Below are positions 33,703 to 43,090 of a stretch of 55,136 nt of DNA, one piece after another; position 1 is the first letter of the stretch; every line of letters starts with the position of its first letter. The stretch spans positions 1-55,136 of the forward strand of contig CABZIT010000004.1 in NCBI GenBank assembly GCA_902525795.1, given 5' to 3'. Position numbers and translations under genes: made by a program. Source of the DNA: an uncultured Bacteroidota bacterium (GTDB lineage Bacteria > Bacteroidota > Bacteroidia > Flavobacteriales > Flavobacteriaceae). The notes beneath the pieces were generated by a model. That model saw only the letters and a program-made list of their open reading frames with translations, ran no database searches and was not told the origin of the DNA.

Positions 33703-34756
33703 CTAATCAATAGATTTTAAGACTGATCCTTCTGCCTTTTTTAATGAGCCATCAAAGCCCTCAACTCCAGAGACTGTGGTGTATTTTAATATAAATTTTT
33801 TACCAGGATTTATAATTTTAAAAGCTGCTTGACACATTAATGCTGCCTCATGAAATCCACATAATATTAAATTGAGTTTTCCAGGATAGGTATTGATATC
33901 TCCAATTGCAAAAACTCCATTAATATTCGTTTGATAATCCAAAGCATTGTTGACTTTGATTGAGTTTTTTTCAATTTCAAGACCCCAATCACTAATTGAA
34001 CCCAGTCTTGGTATTAAACCAAATAATGGAATAAAATAATCAGCTTCGATTTTAATTTCCTCATCATTTTTTTTCACATAAACAGTTTGTAATCGTTCAT
34101 TACCGTCTACTTTAAATACTTGAGCAGGAGTTATCAGATTAATTTTATTCAGATCTTTCAGTTGCTGAACTTTATCAACCGAGTCTTTTGCGCCTCTAAA
34201 TTCATTTCTTCTGTGAACAAGAGTAATATTTTTTGCAGTTTTAGATAACTCAATTACCCAGTCTAACGCAGAGTCACCGCCTCCGGAAATTACGATATTT
34301 TTATTATCAAAAATTTTTGGGTCTTTTACAAAATACAGAATACCCTTATTTTCAAAATTTTCAATTCCATCAAAATTCGGTTTTCTGGGCTGAAAACCAC
34401 CAAGCCCCCCCCGCAATTGCAACTACAGGAGCATTGTGTTTCGTTCCTTTATCCGTTGTGACTGTAAATGTTCCATCTTTATTTTTTTCGAGTTTTTCTG
34501 CTTTTTCACCAAGAGTAAATCCTGGTTTGAATTGACTACTTTGTTTAATTAATTTTTCAATTAAATCCCCGGCCAGGATTTCTGGATGTGCCGGTATATC
34601 ATAAATAGGTTTTTTTGGATATAACTCAATACATTGCCCACCAGCTTTTGGTAGTACATCAATTAAATGGCACTTCATTTTCAGTAAACCAGCTTCAAAA
34701 ACAGCAAAGAGGCCAACTGGACCCGCACCAATAATTATAATATCAGTTTTTATCAT
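33703..34756 (-). pseudogene. Ferredoxin-NADP reductase type 2, frameshifted in this sequence
   Basis: Two overlapping frames (34370-34756 and 33703-34422) together make one TrxR-like flavoprotein of about 350 residues. The first holds the FAD site IIIIGAGPVGLFAVFEAG and PKAGGQCIELYPKKPIYDIP. The second holds GGLGGFQPRKPNFDGIENF, the NADP site VISGGGDSALDW and GVFAIGDINTYPGKLNLI. They are joined at 34405-34412, a run of 8 C (8 G on the coding strand); with 7 the frame reads AIAGGLGGFQP as the family does. The protein moves electrons between NADPH and ferredoxin. The start overlaps the NifU-like gene's stop as TAATG. Sequencing error or real frameshift both remain possible. Confidence 0.85.
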
Positions 34757-34998
34757 TACTTAATATCACCAACACTTATTACATTTTCAATATGAGGAAC
34801 ATGCTTTTTAATAATCATTTCAACTCCCGATTTTAAAGTCATTTGATTAACTGTACATGTTGAACATGCTCCTTCAAACTTTACTTTTACTGTTGTATCC
34901 TCAACACCAACTAAAGAAATGTCTCCTCCATCATTTTTTAAGAAGGGTCTAATTTCATCAAGGGCTTTTTCTATATTATTTTTTATTGTTTTCTCCAT
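34756..34998 (-). CDS. NifU-like iron-sulfur scaffold protein
   Basis: 80 residues, the size of the NifU C-terminal domain alone. It has FLKNDGGDISLVGVED and GACSTCTVNQMTLKSGVE, whose CxxC pair holds a transient Fe-S cluster. It lies between mrp (overlap of 23 bases) and the ferredoxin-NADP reductase, so the three probably act together in Fe-S protein maturation or use. Confidence 0.93.
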   Translation of the reverse strand: MEKTIKNNIEKALDEIRPFLKNDGGDISLVGVEDTTVKVKFEGACSTCTVNQMTLKSGVEMIIKKHVPHIENVISVGDIK

Positions 34999-36106
34999 TT
35001 TTTTTTACGGCAGAGCATCCTGCCATTGTTGTTATTTTTACTACCTCAGATGGAGGTATATTTTTATTTCTTTTCACTAATTCTGTTATCAAGTTCTTTG
35101 TTATTTCATTGAAAGTTAATGAAATTTTCGATTCTTTTTGAAGAGAAGCTGGATGTCCAAAATCAGAAGCTTCACGAATGCTTTGAATCAATGGAATTTC
35201 ACCTAAAAATGCAACTTTCATATCTTCAGCTAAGTTCCTCGCCCCATCTTTTCCAAAAATATAATACTTATTCTTGGGGAGCTCTTGGGGAGTAAAATAT
35301 GCCATATTTTCAACAAGTCCCAGAACAGGAACACTAATTGTTTTTTGATTAAACATAGCAATCCCTTTTCTTGCATCAGCAAGAGCAATATTTTGAGGGG
35401 TACTTACAATAACACTGCCTGTAACAGGCAAAGACTGTAAAATACTTAAATGGATATCACCTGTGCCAGGAGGAAGATCAACCAAAAGGAAATCTAATTC
35501 TGCCCAATGTGCATCAAATATCATTTGATTTAATGCTTTGGATGCCATTGGTCCTCTCCATATTACAGCCTGGTCAGGTTTAGTAAAAAATCCAATTGAT
35601 AAAATTTTAATTCCATAGCTTTCAACTGGCTTCATTTTATTTTTTCCTTCATGATTTACGCTCAATGGTCTAGCATCAGCAATATCAAACATAATTGGAA
35701 TCGATGGACCGTAAATATCAGCATCTAAAATTCCCACCTTAAAGCCCATATTTGAAAGGGTAACAGCAATATTTGAAGTAATTGTTGATTTTCCAACACC
35801 CCCTTTTCCAGACGCAATTGCCAAAACATTCTTTATTCCTGGAATATCACTTCCAGTGATTGTTTTTATTGGAGCATCTTCTTTTTTTATAACAAAATTG
35901 AACTTTGAAATTAAATCAGAACCAAAATTCTTTTTGAGTAATTCTTTAATTTTATTTTCAATGTTTTTTTTGGATTGGAGTGTAGGGTTATTAGTTTCTA
36001 TATCAAATAACACTTCATCACCAAAAATATTAACATTTAAAATTTTTACATTTTTTATGTCAATTTTTTCAATTGATGAGAGTATATTTTTTTTTGATAA
36101 ATCCAC
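34976..36106 (-). CDS. mrp: Mrp/NBP35-type Fe-S carrier ATPase
   Basis: 376 residues from a GTG start. An N-terminal DUF59-like domain (residues about 1-85) precedes the P-loop VLAIASGKGGVGKSTITSNI. Further segments are LDADIYGPSIPIMF, VDLPPGTGDIHLS and PVLGLVENMAYF. The CxxC expected in the C-terminal part is only partly conserved (MAGCSAVKK at the end), as seen in other Flavobacteriia Mrp proteins. It carries Fe-S clusters to target proteins. First gene of the mrp / NifU-like / reductase operon. Confidence 0.93.
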   Translation of the reverse strand: MDLSKKNILSSIEKIDIKNVKILNVNIFGDEVLFDIETNNPTLQSKKNIENKIKELLKKNFGSDLISKFNFVIKKEDAPIKTITGSDIPGIKNVLAIASGKGGVGKSTITSNIAVTLSNMGFKVGILDADIYGPSIPIMFDIADARPLSVNHEGKNKMKPVESYGIKILSIGFFTKPDQAVIWRGPMASKALNQMIFDAHWAELDFLLVDLPPGTGDIHLSILQSLPVTGSVIVSTPQNIALADARKGIAMFNQKTISVPVLGLVENMAYFTPQELPKNKYYIFGKDGARNLAEDMKVAFLGEIPLIQSIREASDFGHPASLQKESKISLTFNEITKNLITELVKRNKNIPPSEVVKITTMAGCSAVKKNGENNKK

Positions 36107-36163
36107 TTACAGAACTTTATGCAAATATACTACGAATAAAAAAAAATAGTATCAACAATTTAT

Positions 36164-36499
36164 TTATAATTCCATCATGGGATCCCAAAGAAGCTTTTCA
36201 AAATCAACTATTTTGTCATTCTTTACAACAATCCCTTCGCTTTCTAGAAGTTCTTGCATTAGATTTATACCATCAAAATGATGTTTCCCTGTAAGTATTC
36301 CATTTCTGTTAACTACCCTGTGGGCTGGGATTTTAATATCTGAATGTGAAACATTCATTGCATATCCAACCATTCTTGCACTAGTAGCAGTACCAAGATG
36401 TTTTGCAATATGTCCGTAAGTTGTTATTCTTCCAGCTGGAACTAATTTTACAATTTCATAAACCCTTGCATAAAAAGATAATTTATTTTCTATTTTCAT
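36164..36499 (-). CDS. Alkyltransferase-like (ATL) DNA-repair protein
   Basis: 111 residues from the ATG at 36499, where the homology begins (FYARVYEIVKLVPAGRITTYG). It has the DNA-binding part of MGMT: GRITTYGHIAKHLG and SARMVGYAMN (arginine finger). The active-site PCHR is replaced by PAHR (IPAHRVV), so it cannot transfer an alkyl group. ATL proteins bind O6-alkylguanine and direct it to nucleotide excision repair. It overlaps trmB by 17 bases. Confidence 0.88.
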   Translation of the reverse strand: MKIENKLSFYARVYEIVKLVPAGRITTYGHIAKHLGTATSARMVGYAMNVSHSDIKIPAHRVVNRNGILTGKHHFDGINLMQELLESEGIVVKNDKIVDFEKLLWDPMMEL

Positions 36500-37172
36500 T
36501 GAATTTAAACTGTACATAAGTAATTGGCTTATCAAGCTTTAAAAACTTAAGTTCATAAAAAGTTTTTATTTCAGTTGCATCTTTTGGGACTGCTGAAGAT
36601 TTATATATGTCATGATTGGAGTAAATTAAACTCAAAAAACTTGTTGATTTGATCAACCCCAGCAAATAGCCGTATAAAAACTCACTATCTGTTTTTAGAT
36701 GAATAATTCCAGATTTAACTAAAATCTTTTTATAAATTTCAATAAAATGTAAATTAATTAATCTGTGTTTTTCTCTCTTTGATTTAATCTGCGGGTCAGG
36801 AAAAGTTATCCAAATTTCTGAGATCTCATTTTCTTCAAAAATTTGAGGTATTAATTCAATTTGACATCTAACAAAATAAACATTTTTTAATCCATTCACC
36901 TGTGCATCTTTTGCACCTTTCCAAAACCTTGCTCCCTTAATATCAATCCCAATAAAATTTTTTTTAGGATTTTTTTTTGCCAGCCCAATTGAATACTCCC
37001 CTTTTCCACATCCTAATTCTAACACAATTGGATTATCATTTTTAAAAGCCTGCTTATTCCATTTTCCTTTTAATTTAAAATTTCCAATAAGTAAATCGTC
37101 TCTGATTGGTTGTATAACATTATCAAAAGTTAGATTTTCTTTAAACCTTTTTAATTTATTTTTACTTCCCAA
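36483..37172 (-). CDS. trmB: tRNA (guanine-N7)-methyltransferase TrmB
   Basis: 229 residues. It starts at TTG giving MGSKNKLKRFKENLTF, the usual Flavobacteriia N-terminus, so TTG is credible. SAM site VLELGCGKGEYSIGLAKK and IGIDIKGARFWKGAK, then EIWITFPDPQIKSKREKHRL for tRNA binding. It methylates G46 of tRNA. Its end overlaps the ATL gene. Confidence 0.93.
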   Translation of the reverse strand: MGSKNKLKRFKENLTFDNVIQPIRDDLLIGNFKLKGKWNKQAFKNDNPIVLELGCGKGEYSIGLAKKNPKKNFIGIDIKGARFWKGAKDAQVNGLKNVYFVRCQIELIPQIFEENEISEIWITFPDPQIKSKREKHRLINLHFIEIYKKILVKSGIIHLKTDSEFLYGYLLGLIKSTSFLSLIYSNHDIYKSSAVPKDATEIKTFYELKFLKLDKPITYVQFKFNENRK

Positions 37173-37190
37173 TCTTTTTATGTTAAGTAT

Positions 37191-38270
37191 TTATTTTTTT
37201 TGTAGAGTAAAAGAAAACTCACTACCTATTTCAGGGGTTGACTGAACAAATATATTTTCGTCATGAGCGTCGATAATATGCTTTACAATTGCTAATCCCA
37301 ATCCAGAGCCCCCGTGTTCACGACTTCTGCTAATATCAACTCTAAAGAATCTCTCAAAAAGCCTTGGCATATTCTCCTCACTGATTCCGTCTCCATTATC
37401 GGTAACCTTTACTAATAATTTAGCACCACTTTCATCAAAGCTAATTTCCGTTGTGCCTTTATAACTTCCATAATTAATAGAATTGGAAATTAAATTGGTC
37501 AAAACCTGTTCAATTCTAGTTCTGTCGGCATAGACTTTTATCGGAGAACCATAATCTTTATCAAAAACTAGTTTAATTTTTTTCTTTGAAGCATTGATTT
37601 CCAAATTATCTATAATTTCTTCTGTTAATTTTACTATATCAAAAGAAGTTTTTTTAAGAATTAATGTAGCCGATTCTATTTGAGTGATTAAATCTAAATC
37701 TTTGATAATAAAGGTTAATCTTTCAATACTTTTATCTGCTTTATTTAAATATTTTTTTAGTAATTCTTTATCTCTAAATGCTCCATCCAAAAGATTAGAA
37801 ATGTAACCTTGAATAGAAAAAAGCGGAGTCTTTAGTTCATGAGCTACATTCCCTACAAACTCTTTTCTATACTCTTCAGCTTTTTTTAGGGATTCAATCT
37901 CTACTTTTTTGATTTTTACATAATCTCCAACATCATCAATTATTGAATCCATATCCGTAACAATAGTTGATGTTGAAATAATGGAATTCTTTTTATAATC
38001 CAAGTCTTTATAAATCTTCTTTATATTTCTTAAAAAACTCTTTTCTATTCTAATTTGAATAATCAAAAAACAAATAATAAATAATATAAAGGAATTGAGT
38101 AAAGATTCAACAGAAAAAATAATTTCATTTAAACTATTTATAAGACAAAATCCCCTACAATTTATCTGTAATATTTCATCTAAATTTTTAATAAAATGAC
38201 TAATGATGGTAACATAAACAGATGTAATGAATGTGAAATAATATGGATTGGATTTTACAGAAAGGGACAT
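37191..38270 (-). CDS. PhoR-type sensor histidine kinase
   Basis: 359 residues. Two membrane segments (residues about 10-28 and 56-75) enclose a very short extracytoplasmic loop, so it probably senses a membrane or cytoplasmic signal. A coiled stretch leads to the H box NVAHELKTPLFSIQGY (phosphorylated His). N, G1, F and G2 boxes follow (NLISNSINYG, TDNGDGI, FERFFR, GGSGLGLAIV). It starts 3 bases after its response regulator's stop. The signal is not shown; phosphate is only a family-based guess. Confidence 0.92.
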   Translation of the reverse strand: MSLSVKSNPYYFTFITSVYVTIISHFIKNLDEILQINCRGFCLINSLNEIIFSVESLLNSFILFIICFLIIQIRIEKSFLRNIKKIYKDLDYKKNSIISTSTIVTDMDSIIDDVGDYVKIKKVEIESLKKAEEYRKEFVGNVAHELKTPLFSIQGYISNLLDGAFRDKELLKKYLNKADKSIERLTFIIKDLDLITQIESATLILKKTSFDIVKLTEEIIDNLEINASKKKIKLVFDKDYGSPIKVYADRTRIEQVLTNLISNSINYGSYKGTTEISFDESGAKLLVKVTDNGDGISEENMPRLFERFFRVDISRSREHGGSGLGLAIVKHIIDAHDENIFVQSTPEIGSEFSFTLQKK

Positions 38271-38273
38271 GAA

Positions 38274-38951
38274 TTAATCGACAAGTTTATAACCAACCCC
38301 TTTCACCGTTTTAAAATAATGATCACCAATTTTTTCTCTCAATTTTCTCATGTGCACATCAATTGTTCTATCACCAACAACAACGTCTTTCCCCCAAACA
38401 GAATCCAAAATTAAATTTCGTTTAAATACTTTTCCTGGCTCAGATGCCAACAAAAATAATAACTCAAACTCTTTTCTTGGAAGAAAAATATCCTTGTTAT
38501 TTTCTATCACCTTGTAACCTGATCGATCAATAATTAAATTTTTTGTCTCAATAAGATCAGGTTTTTTTAATGAAATTCTTCTTAGTAATGATTTTACTTT
38601 ACTAACTAAGACTTTTGGTTTTATAGGCTTTGTGATATAATCATCAGCACCAGCATTGAAACCAGCTATCTTACTATAATCCTCACCTCGAGCCGATAGG
38701 AGAGTAATTAAAGTATTACTGATTTTTGGATCCTTTCTGATGATTTCGCAAGCCTCAATACCATCCATCTCTGTCATCATCACATCCAAAACAATTAGGT
38801 GAGGCTGAATATCTTTTGCAAGATTTATTGCTTCCAATCCATTGTTAGCCGTATGGACTTGAAACCCTTGATTTTTTAAAGGGTAAGAAAGGATTTCCAA
38901 TATGTCTGGCTCATCGTCAACTAATAATATTTTAAGAGTTTCAGTATTCAT
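38274..38951 (-). CDS. OmpR/PhoB-family response regulator
   Basis: 225 residues. The receiver domain has Asp12/13 (LLVDDEPD), phospho-acceptor Asp56 (LIVLDVMMTEMDG) and Lys (DDYITKPIKP). The C-terminal winged helix has LPRKEFELLFLLASEPGKVF and DRTIDVHMRKLREKIG. Partner of the kinase 3 bases downstream. Confidence 0.95.
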   Translation of the reverse strand: MNTETLKILLVDDEPDILEILSYPLKNQGFQVHTANNGLEAINLAKDIQPHLIVLDVMMTEMDGIEACEIIRKDPKISNTLITLLSARGEDYSKIAGFNAGADDYITKPIKPKVLVSKVKSLLRRISLKKPDLIETKNLIIDRSGYKVIENNKDIFLPRKEFELLFLLASEPGKVFKRNLILDSVWGKDVVVGDRTIDVHMRKLREKIGDHYFKTVKGVGYKLVD

Positions 38952-39058
38952 ATTTATGTTTGGTTACGACAAATTAAGTAATTATAGTGGGATTGATATT
39001 AATTTTTATTTAATTAACTTAAAAATAATGATTAACTCATGATTCATTAACAATTTAG

Positions 39059-39089
39059 TTTATTAAATCTCATAAATTATTTAAATTTG
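39059..39089 (+). promoter_or_regulatory. Bacteroidota-type promoter for the lamin-tail protein
   Basis: TTTA (39059-39062), a 19-base spacer and TAAATTTG (39082-39089) give a near-consensus promoter 14 bases before the start codon. Confidence 0.65.
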
Positions 39090-39103
39090 TAAAAAATTTA
39101 TCT

Positions 39104-40765
39104 ATGAAAAAACTCTACATTCTTTTATTATCACTCATTACTACTGCTTCTTTTTCCCAGACAACTGACCTATTTTTTAGTCAATATGGAGAAGGATCCA
39201 GTAACAACAAATTTTTAGAAATATATAATGGCACTGGGCAAGACGTTGATTTGAGCAACTATGCCTTCCCGAGCGTAGCAAATGCACCTGATGTTCCTGG
39301 TACCCACGAATATTGGAATGACTTTCCAGAAGGTGCTGTTGTTGCTAATGGCGACGTGTATGTAATAGCACACCCAAGTGCAACCGGTGAAATAATAGCT
39401 TCAGCTGACCATTTTCACCAATATCTAAGTAATGGAGATGATGGCTATGCACTTGTGCTGGGTACAGAAGAGCAATATTCAATTATTGATTTTATTGGAG
39501 ATTTTAATGGAGACCCAGGAGATGGGTGGGATGTTGCTGGAGTTGTTGAGGCAACTAGAAATCATACCTTAACAAGAAAAAGTAGTGTCTGTCAAGGCAA
39601 TCCAGATTGGGACGCATCTAGAGGTACAAATGAAGAAGATTCCGAGTGGATTGTTACTGAACAAAATGATTTTACTGGTCTAGGCTCTCATGTTGCAGAA
39701 TGTTCAAGCGATATTTCTGTTTTAATTACTTCCCCTGCAAATGGTGTTACGCTTGCCGCTGGCACTGTATACATTGACATTTCGTTTTCGGTATCTAATT
39801 TTGAACTTGGAGTGGATGGTTATGCCACTTTAGCATTTCAATCAATGGATGCTGAAGGCAACATGGTTGAAACCGAAATGCTAAATAACCCAACTTCACC
39901 TGTAACACTTACAATTACATGTGGCCTTACTTATCAAGTTTCAGTTGTTTTATATAATAATGATGATAGCACAGCAGCGAACGATACTACAATTTTTTAC
40001 GCACCAGCGTGTGTAGATTGCCCAGATGTGGGATCAGTTATAATCACAGAAATATTGAACAATGCTGATGGAAATGACGATGGAAAAGAATGGTTTGAAA
40101 TTTATAATACCAGTGATGCAGCAATTGATTTACAGGACTGGACTGTTACAGACGAAGGATCTAATGCTATTTCGATTTCTGAAAGTTTAGTAATTGAAGC
40201 TGGAGGGTTTCTTGTTTTGGGAGAAGAGACAGATCCAACATTAAACTCTGGCGCTGAAGTCGATTATGCTTGGGGTACAGATGCAAACCTTACCCTTGGA
40301 AATGGTGATGATGAGATTATACTTAGTTGTGGTGGAGTCATTATTGATATGGTTGCATATGATAATGGTGATACATTCCCTGATCCAAATTCATTTAGTA
40401 TGGCGCTCTCCCCAGATGCTTATAACAGTGTAGATAATGACCTTGGAGAAAATTGGGGAATTTCATTACAGCCTTACGGAGATGGTGAAAATTCAGGAAC
40501 ACCTGGAACAGAACCGCAACTTAGCATGAATGAAAATCAATTTACTAATATTAAGTTATATCCAAATCCAGTAGTTGGTGACTATATTAATATTGAAGGA
40601 ATTAACTCTGATTTTCAAATAAAAGTTTTCAATGTTCTTGGAAAAGTAGTTTTACAATCTGCTAACTCAAAAACAATCAACATTTCAAATTTACAGTCAG
40701 GTATTTATTTAGTTGAATTATATTCTGATAATAGTTTTATAACTAAAAAGATAATTATTGAATAA
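39104..40765 (+). CDS. Secreted protein with two lamin-tail domains and T9SS sorting domain
   Basis: 553 residues, signal peptide MKKLYILLLSLITTASFSQ. A first lamin-tail-like domain is at about 20-190 (FFSQYGEGSSNNKFLEIYNG, DVDLSNYAF). A middle beta-sandwich is at about 200-300 (ITSPANGVTLAAG). A second, clear lamin-tail domain is at about 308-440 (VIITEILNNADG, EWFEIYNTSDAAIDLQDW). The end is a T9SS type A sorting domain (LYPNPVVGDYINI to ITKKIIIE). Acidic residues are abundant. Secretion to the cell surface or medium is expected. These domains appear on extracellular proteins and nucleases in Bacteroidota, but no catalytic part is visible here. Confidence 0.85.
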   Translation: MKKLYILLLSLITTASFSQTTDLFFSQYGEGSSNNKFLEIYNGTGQDVDLSNYAFPSVANAPDVPGTHEYWNDFPEGAVVANGDVYVIAHPSATGEIIASADHFHQYLSNGDDGYALVLGTEEQYSIIDFIGDFNGDPGDGWDVAGVVEATRNHTLTRKSSVCQGNPDWDASRGTNEEDSEWIVTEQNDFTGLGSHVAECSSDISVLITSPANGVTLAAGTVYIDISFSVSNFELGVDGYATLAFQSMDAEGNMVETEMLNNPTSPVTLTITCGLTYQVSVVLYNNDDSTAANDTTIFYAPACVDCPDVGSVIITEILNNADGNDDGKEWFEIYNTSDAAIDLQDWTVTDEGSNAISISESLVIEAGGFLVLGEETDPTLNSGAEVDYAWGTDANLTLGNGDDEIILSCGGVIIDMVAYDNGDTFPDPNSFSMALSPDAYNSVDNDLGENWGISLQPYGDGENSGTPGTEPQLSMNENQFTNIKLYPNPVVGDYINIEGINSDFQIKVFNVLGKVVLQSANSKTINISNLQSGIYLVELYSDNSFITKKIIIE

Positions 40766-40790
40766 AACTGATTAAAATTGTGTTTAGAAA

Positions 40791-40820
40791 AAAGGAGCTT
40801 TTTAAGCTCCTTTTTTTATT
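40791..40820 (+). terminator. Strong intrinsic terminator after the lamin-tail gene
   Basis: AAAGGAGCTT-TTT-AAGCTCCTTT forms a perfect 10-bp stem with a 3-base loop, followed by a T run (TTTTTTTATTTTT). It ends the transcript 26 bases after the stop codon. Confidence 0.9.
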
Positions 40821-40829
40821 TTTAGATAT

Positions 40830-41801
40830 ATGTTAAATACTGATACAATATTCAATGTAGATTACCAAAACTTTGATCAAATAGCATTAGAAGTTTTTAA
40901 ATTTCAATACAAAAACAATACTGTGTATAAATCTTATTGTGATCTTCTAAAAAAGACTCCCTCTAATGTTGAGAATATTTCTAGGATTCCTTTTTTACCC
41001 ATTTCATTTTTTAAATCTCACTCAGTAATATGCACAAAAAAATATGATAAGGTATTTTATAGCAGCGGTACAACAAACGATAATATTAGTAAACATTATG
41101 TAAGCGATATCAATATCTATGAGAAATCCTTTTTGAAAAACTTTATTGATAATTATGGTGATCCCAAAGAATACGTGATCTTAGGTCTGTTGCCAAATTA
41201 TATGGAAAATGAAAACTCATCATTAATTTATATGGTTAATAACTTAATTGAACTATCTAAATCAAATGATAGTAGTTTTTTTCTAAAGGAATATGACCCT
41301 ATTATTGAAAAAATGAAAAGTCTTTGCAGAAAAAATAAAACAATTATTCTTATAGGTGTATCCTATGCATTACTGGACTTAACCAAAAACAAAAATTTAA
41401 ATTTAGAAAATACGATTATCATTGAGACAGGAGGAATGAAAGGACGAAGAAGAGAAATGATTAAAAAAGAACTTCATGAAATTTTAAAAGAAAGAACTGG
41501 TCTTAAAAAAATACATAGTGAATATGGGATGACCGAATTGCTTTCACAAGCATATTCCAAGAGCGATGGAATTTTTTCATGTCCCAAATGGATGAAAATT
41601 TTTATCCGAGATATAAATGATCCTAATTTCTTATATAGTAGTAATAAAAGTGGTGGAATCAATATCATAGATTTAGCCAATGTCAATTCTTGCAGCTTTA
41701 TAGCTACAGATGATATGGGTTCATTACACAAAAATGGTAGTTTTGAAATTATGGGAAGGATTGATCATTCCGATACCAGAGGGTGTAATTTACTGGTCTA
41801 A
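40830..41801 (+). CDS. LuxE-like acyl-protein synthetase / adenylate-forming enzyme
   Basis: 323 residues. The adenylate-forming signature VFYSSGTTND is near residue 75, with EYGMTELLSQAYS near 230, SFIATDDMGS and MGRIDHSDTRGCNLLV. This is the LuxE/PaaK-like fold that activates an acyl group as AMP or transfers it to a protein Cys. No luxC/luxD reductase partners are adjacent, so a role in bioluminescence is not supported; acyl activation for lipid or cell-envelope synthesis is possible. It follows a terminator and is convergent with tyrS, overlapping by 4 bases. Confidence 0.85.
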   Translation: MLNTDTIFNVDYQNFDQIALEVFKFQYKNNTVYKSYCDLLKKTPSNVENISRIPFLPISFFKSHSVICTKKYDKVFYSSGTTNDNISKHYVSDINIYEKSFLKNFIDNYGDPKEYVILGLLPNYMENENSSLIYMVNNLIELSKSNDSSFFLKEYDPIIEKMKSLCRKNKTIILIGVSYALLDLTKNKNLNLENTIIIETGGMKGRRREMIKKELHEILKERTGLKKIHSEYGMTELLSQAYSKSDGIFSCPKWMKIFIRDINDPNFLYSSNKSGGINIIDLANVNSCSFIATDDMGSLHKNGSFEIMGRIDHSDTRGCNLLV

Positions 41802-43090
41802 TTAAACTTAACTAAAAAAGTACTTTTCTTTCCTTTATTTAGTAAAATATATTTATCATTTATTAAATCCTTTTTTTCTATAATATAAGTCAAATCAACC
41901 TTAGTTTTATTTACAGATATTGAATTTTCCTCCAAAGATCTTCTAGCAACAGAATTAGAACTTAGAAATCCTGTTTTTTCACTTAAAAGTTTAATGATTT
42001 CAATTCCAACTTTCAATTCACTATATTTAATTTCGGCTGAGGGAACTCCTTCAAAAATCTCCAAAAATGTTTTTTCATCAATCTTATTAATTTCATTATG
42101 GAAGTTTTTACTATATAAAATATTTGAGGCCTCGATAGAATTTTTCATTTCTTCTTCACTGTGAACAATGGCAGTGATTTCGGCAGCTAATTTTTTTTGT
42201 AAAATTCTAAGATGAGGAGCTTTCTTGTGCTCATTGATTAATTCATCTATCACTGATTTGCTTAAAAAAGTGAATATTTTGATAAATTTTTCTGCATCTT
42301 CATCACTTGTATTTAACCAATATTGATAAAATCTAAAAACAGAAGTTTTAGTTTTATCTAGCCATATGTTTCCTTGTTCAGATTTTCCAAACTTTTTACC
42401 ATCTACTCTAGTGATCAAAGGGCAGGTTAGAGCATAACCTTTATCGCTATCTACTCTTCTGATTAATTCCATACCCGTAGTTATATTGCCCCACTGATCA
42501 CTCCCGCCCATTTGTATATAGCAATCATGATTTCTTTTTAGATGTAAAAAATCATAACCCTGGACCATTTGATAGGAAAATTCTGTATAACTCATTCCAG
42601 AAGCATTTTCAGATGAAATTCTATTTTTTACCGAGTCTTTTGACATCATATAACTAACGGAAATATGTTTTCCATAATCACGAATAAATTGTAAAAATGA
42701 GATACTCTTCATCCAGTCATGGTTATTCAAAACCTCAGCACCATTTTCTTTATCACTATCAAAAATTAAAAACTTTGAAAGTTGTTTTTTAATTTTTTTT
42801 TGATTAAAAATTAAAGTTTGTTCATCTAATAAATTTCTCTCAGACGATTTCCCTGATGGATCTCCAATCATTCCTGTTGCACCTCCAATCAATACAATTG
42901 GTTTATGTCCATGCCTTTGAAAATGAGCAAGTAACATTATGGGCACTAAACTCCCAATATGTAAAGAGTCTGAAGTTGGATCAAAACCTATGTAAGCCGA
43001 CTTTGATTTTTTGGAAATAAAATCTTCGATCCCCGGGGTGAGATCATGTAACATATTTCTCCATTTTAACTCTAAAATAAATTTACTCAT
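41798..43090 (-). CDS. tyrS: Tyrosyl-tRNA synthetase
   Basis: 430 residues. Class I motifs are HIGS in SLHIGSLVPIM (HIGH) and KFGKSEQGN (KMSKS). Tyrosine-binding segments are YIGFDPTSDSLH and SYQMVQGYDFLHL. The C-terminal S4-like RNA-binding domain includes SVARRSLEENSISVN. Its start overlaps the DUF4296 stop as ATGA, so it is translated as the last gene of a GT2-pyrC-DUF4296-tyrS run. Confidence 0.96.
   Translation of the reverse strand: MSKFILELKWRNMLHDLTPGIEDFISKKSKSAYIGFDPTSDSLHIGSLVPIMLLAHFQRHGHKPIVLIGGATGMIGDPSGKSSERNLLDEQTLIFNQKKIKKQLSKFLIFDSDKENGAEVLNNHDWMKSISFLQFIRDYGKHISVSYMMSKDSVKNRISSENASGMSYTEFSYQMVQGYDFLHLKRNHDCYIQMGGSDQWGNITTGMELIRRVDSDKGYALTCPLITRVDGKKFGKSEQGNIWLDKTKTSVFRFYQYWLNTSDEDAEKFIKIFTFLSKSVIDELINEHKKAPHLRILQKKLAAEITAIVHSEEEMKNSIEASNILYSKNFHNEINKIDEKTFLEIFEGVPSAEIKYSELKVGIEIIKLLSEKTGFLSSNSVARRSLEENSISVNKTKVDLTYIIEKKDLINDKYILLNKGKKSTFLVKFN

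Noticed and set aside
40830-41801. Bioluminescence operon
   Set aside because: Only a LuxE-like gene is present; luxA/B/C/D are absent from the neighbourhood.
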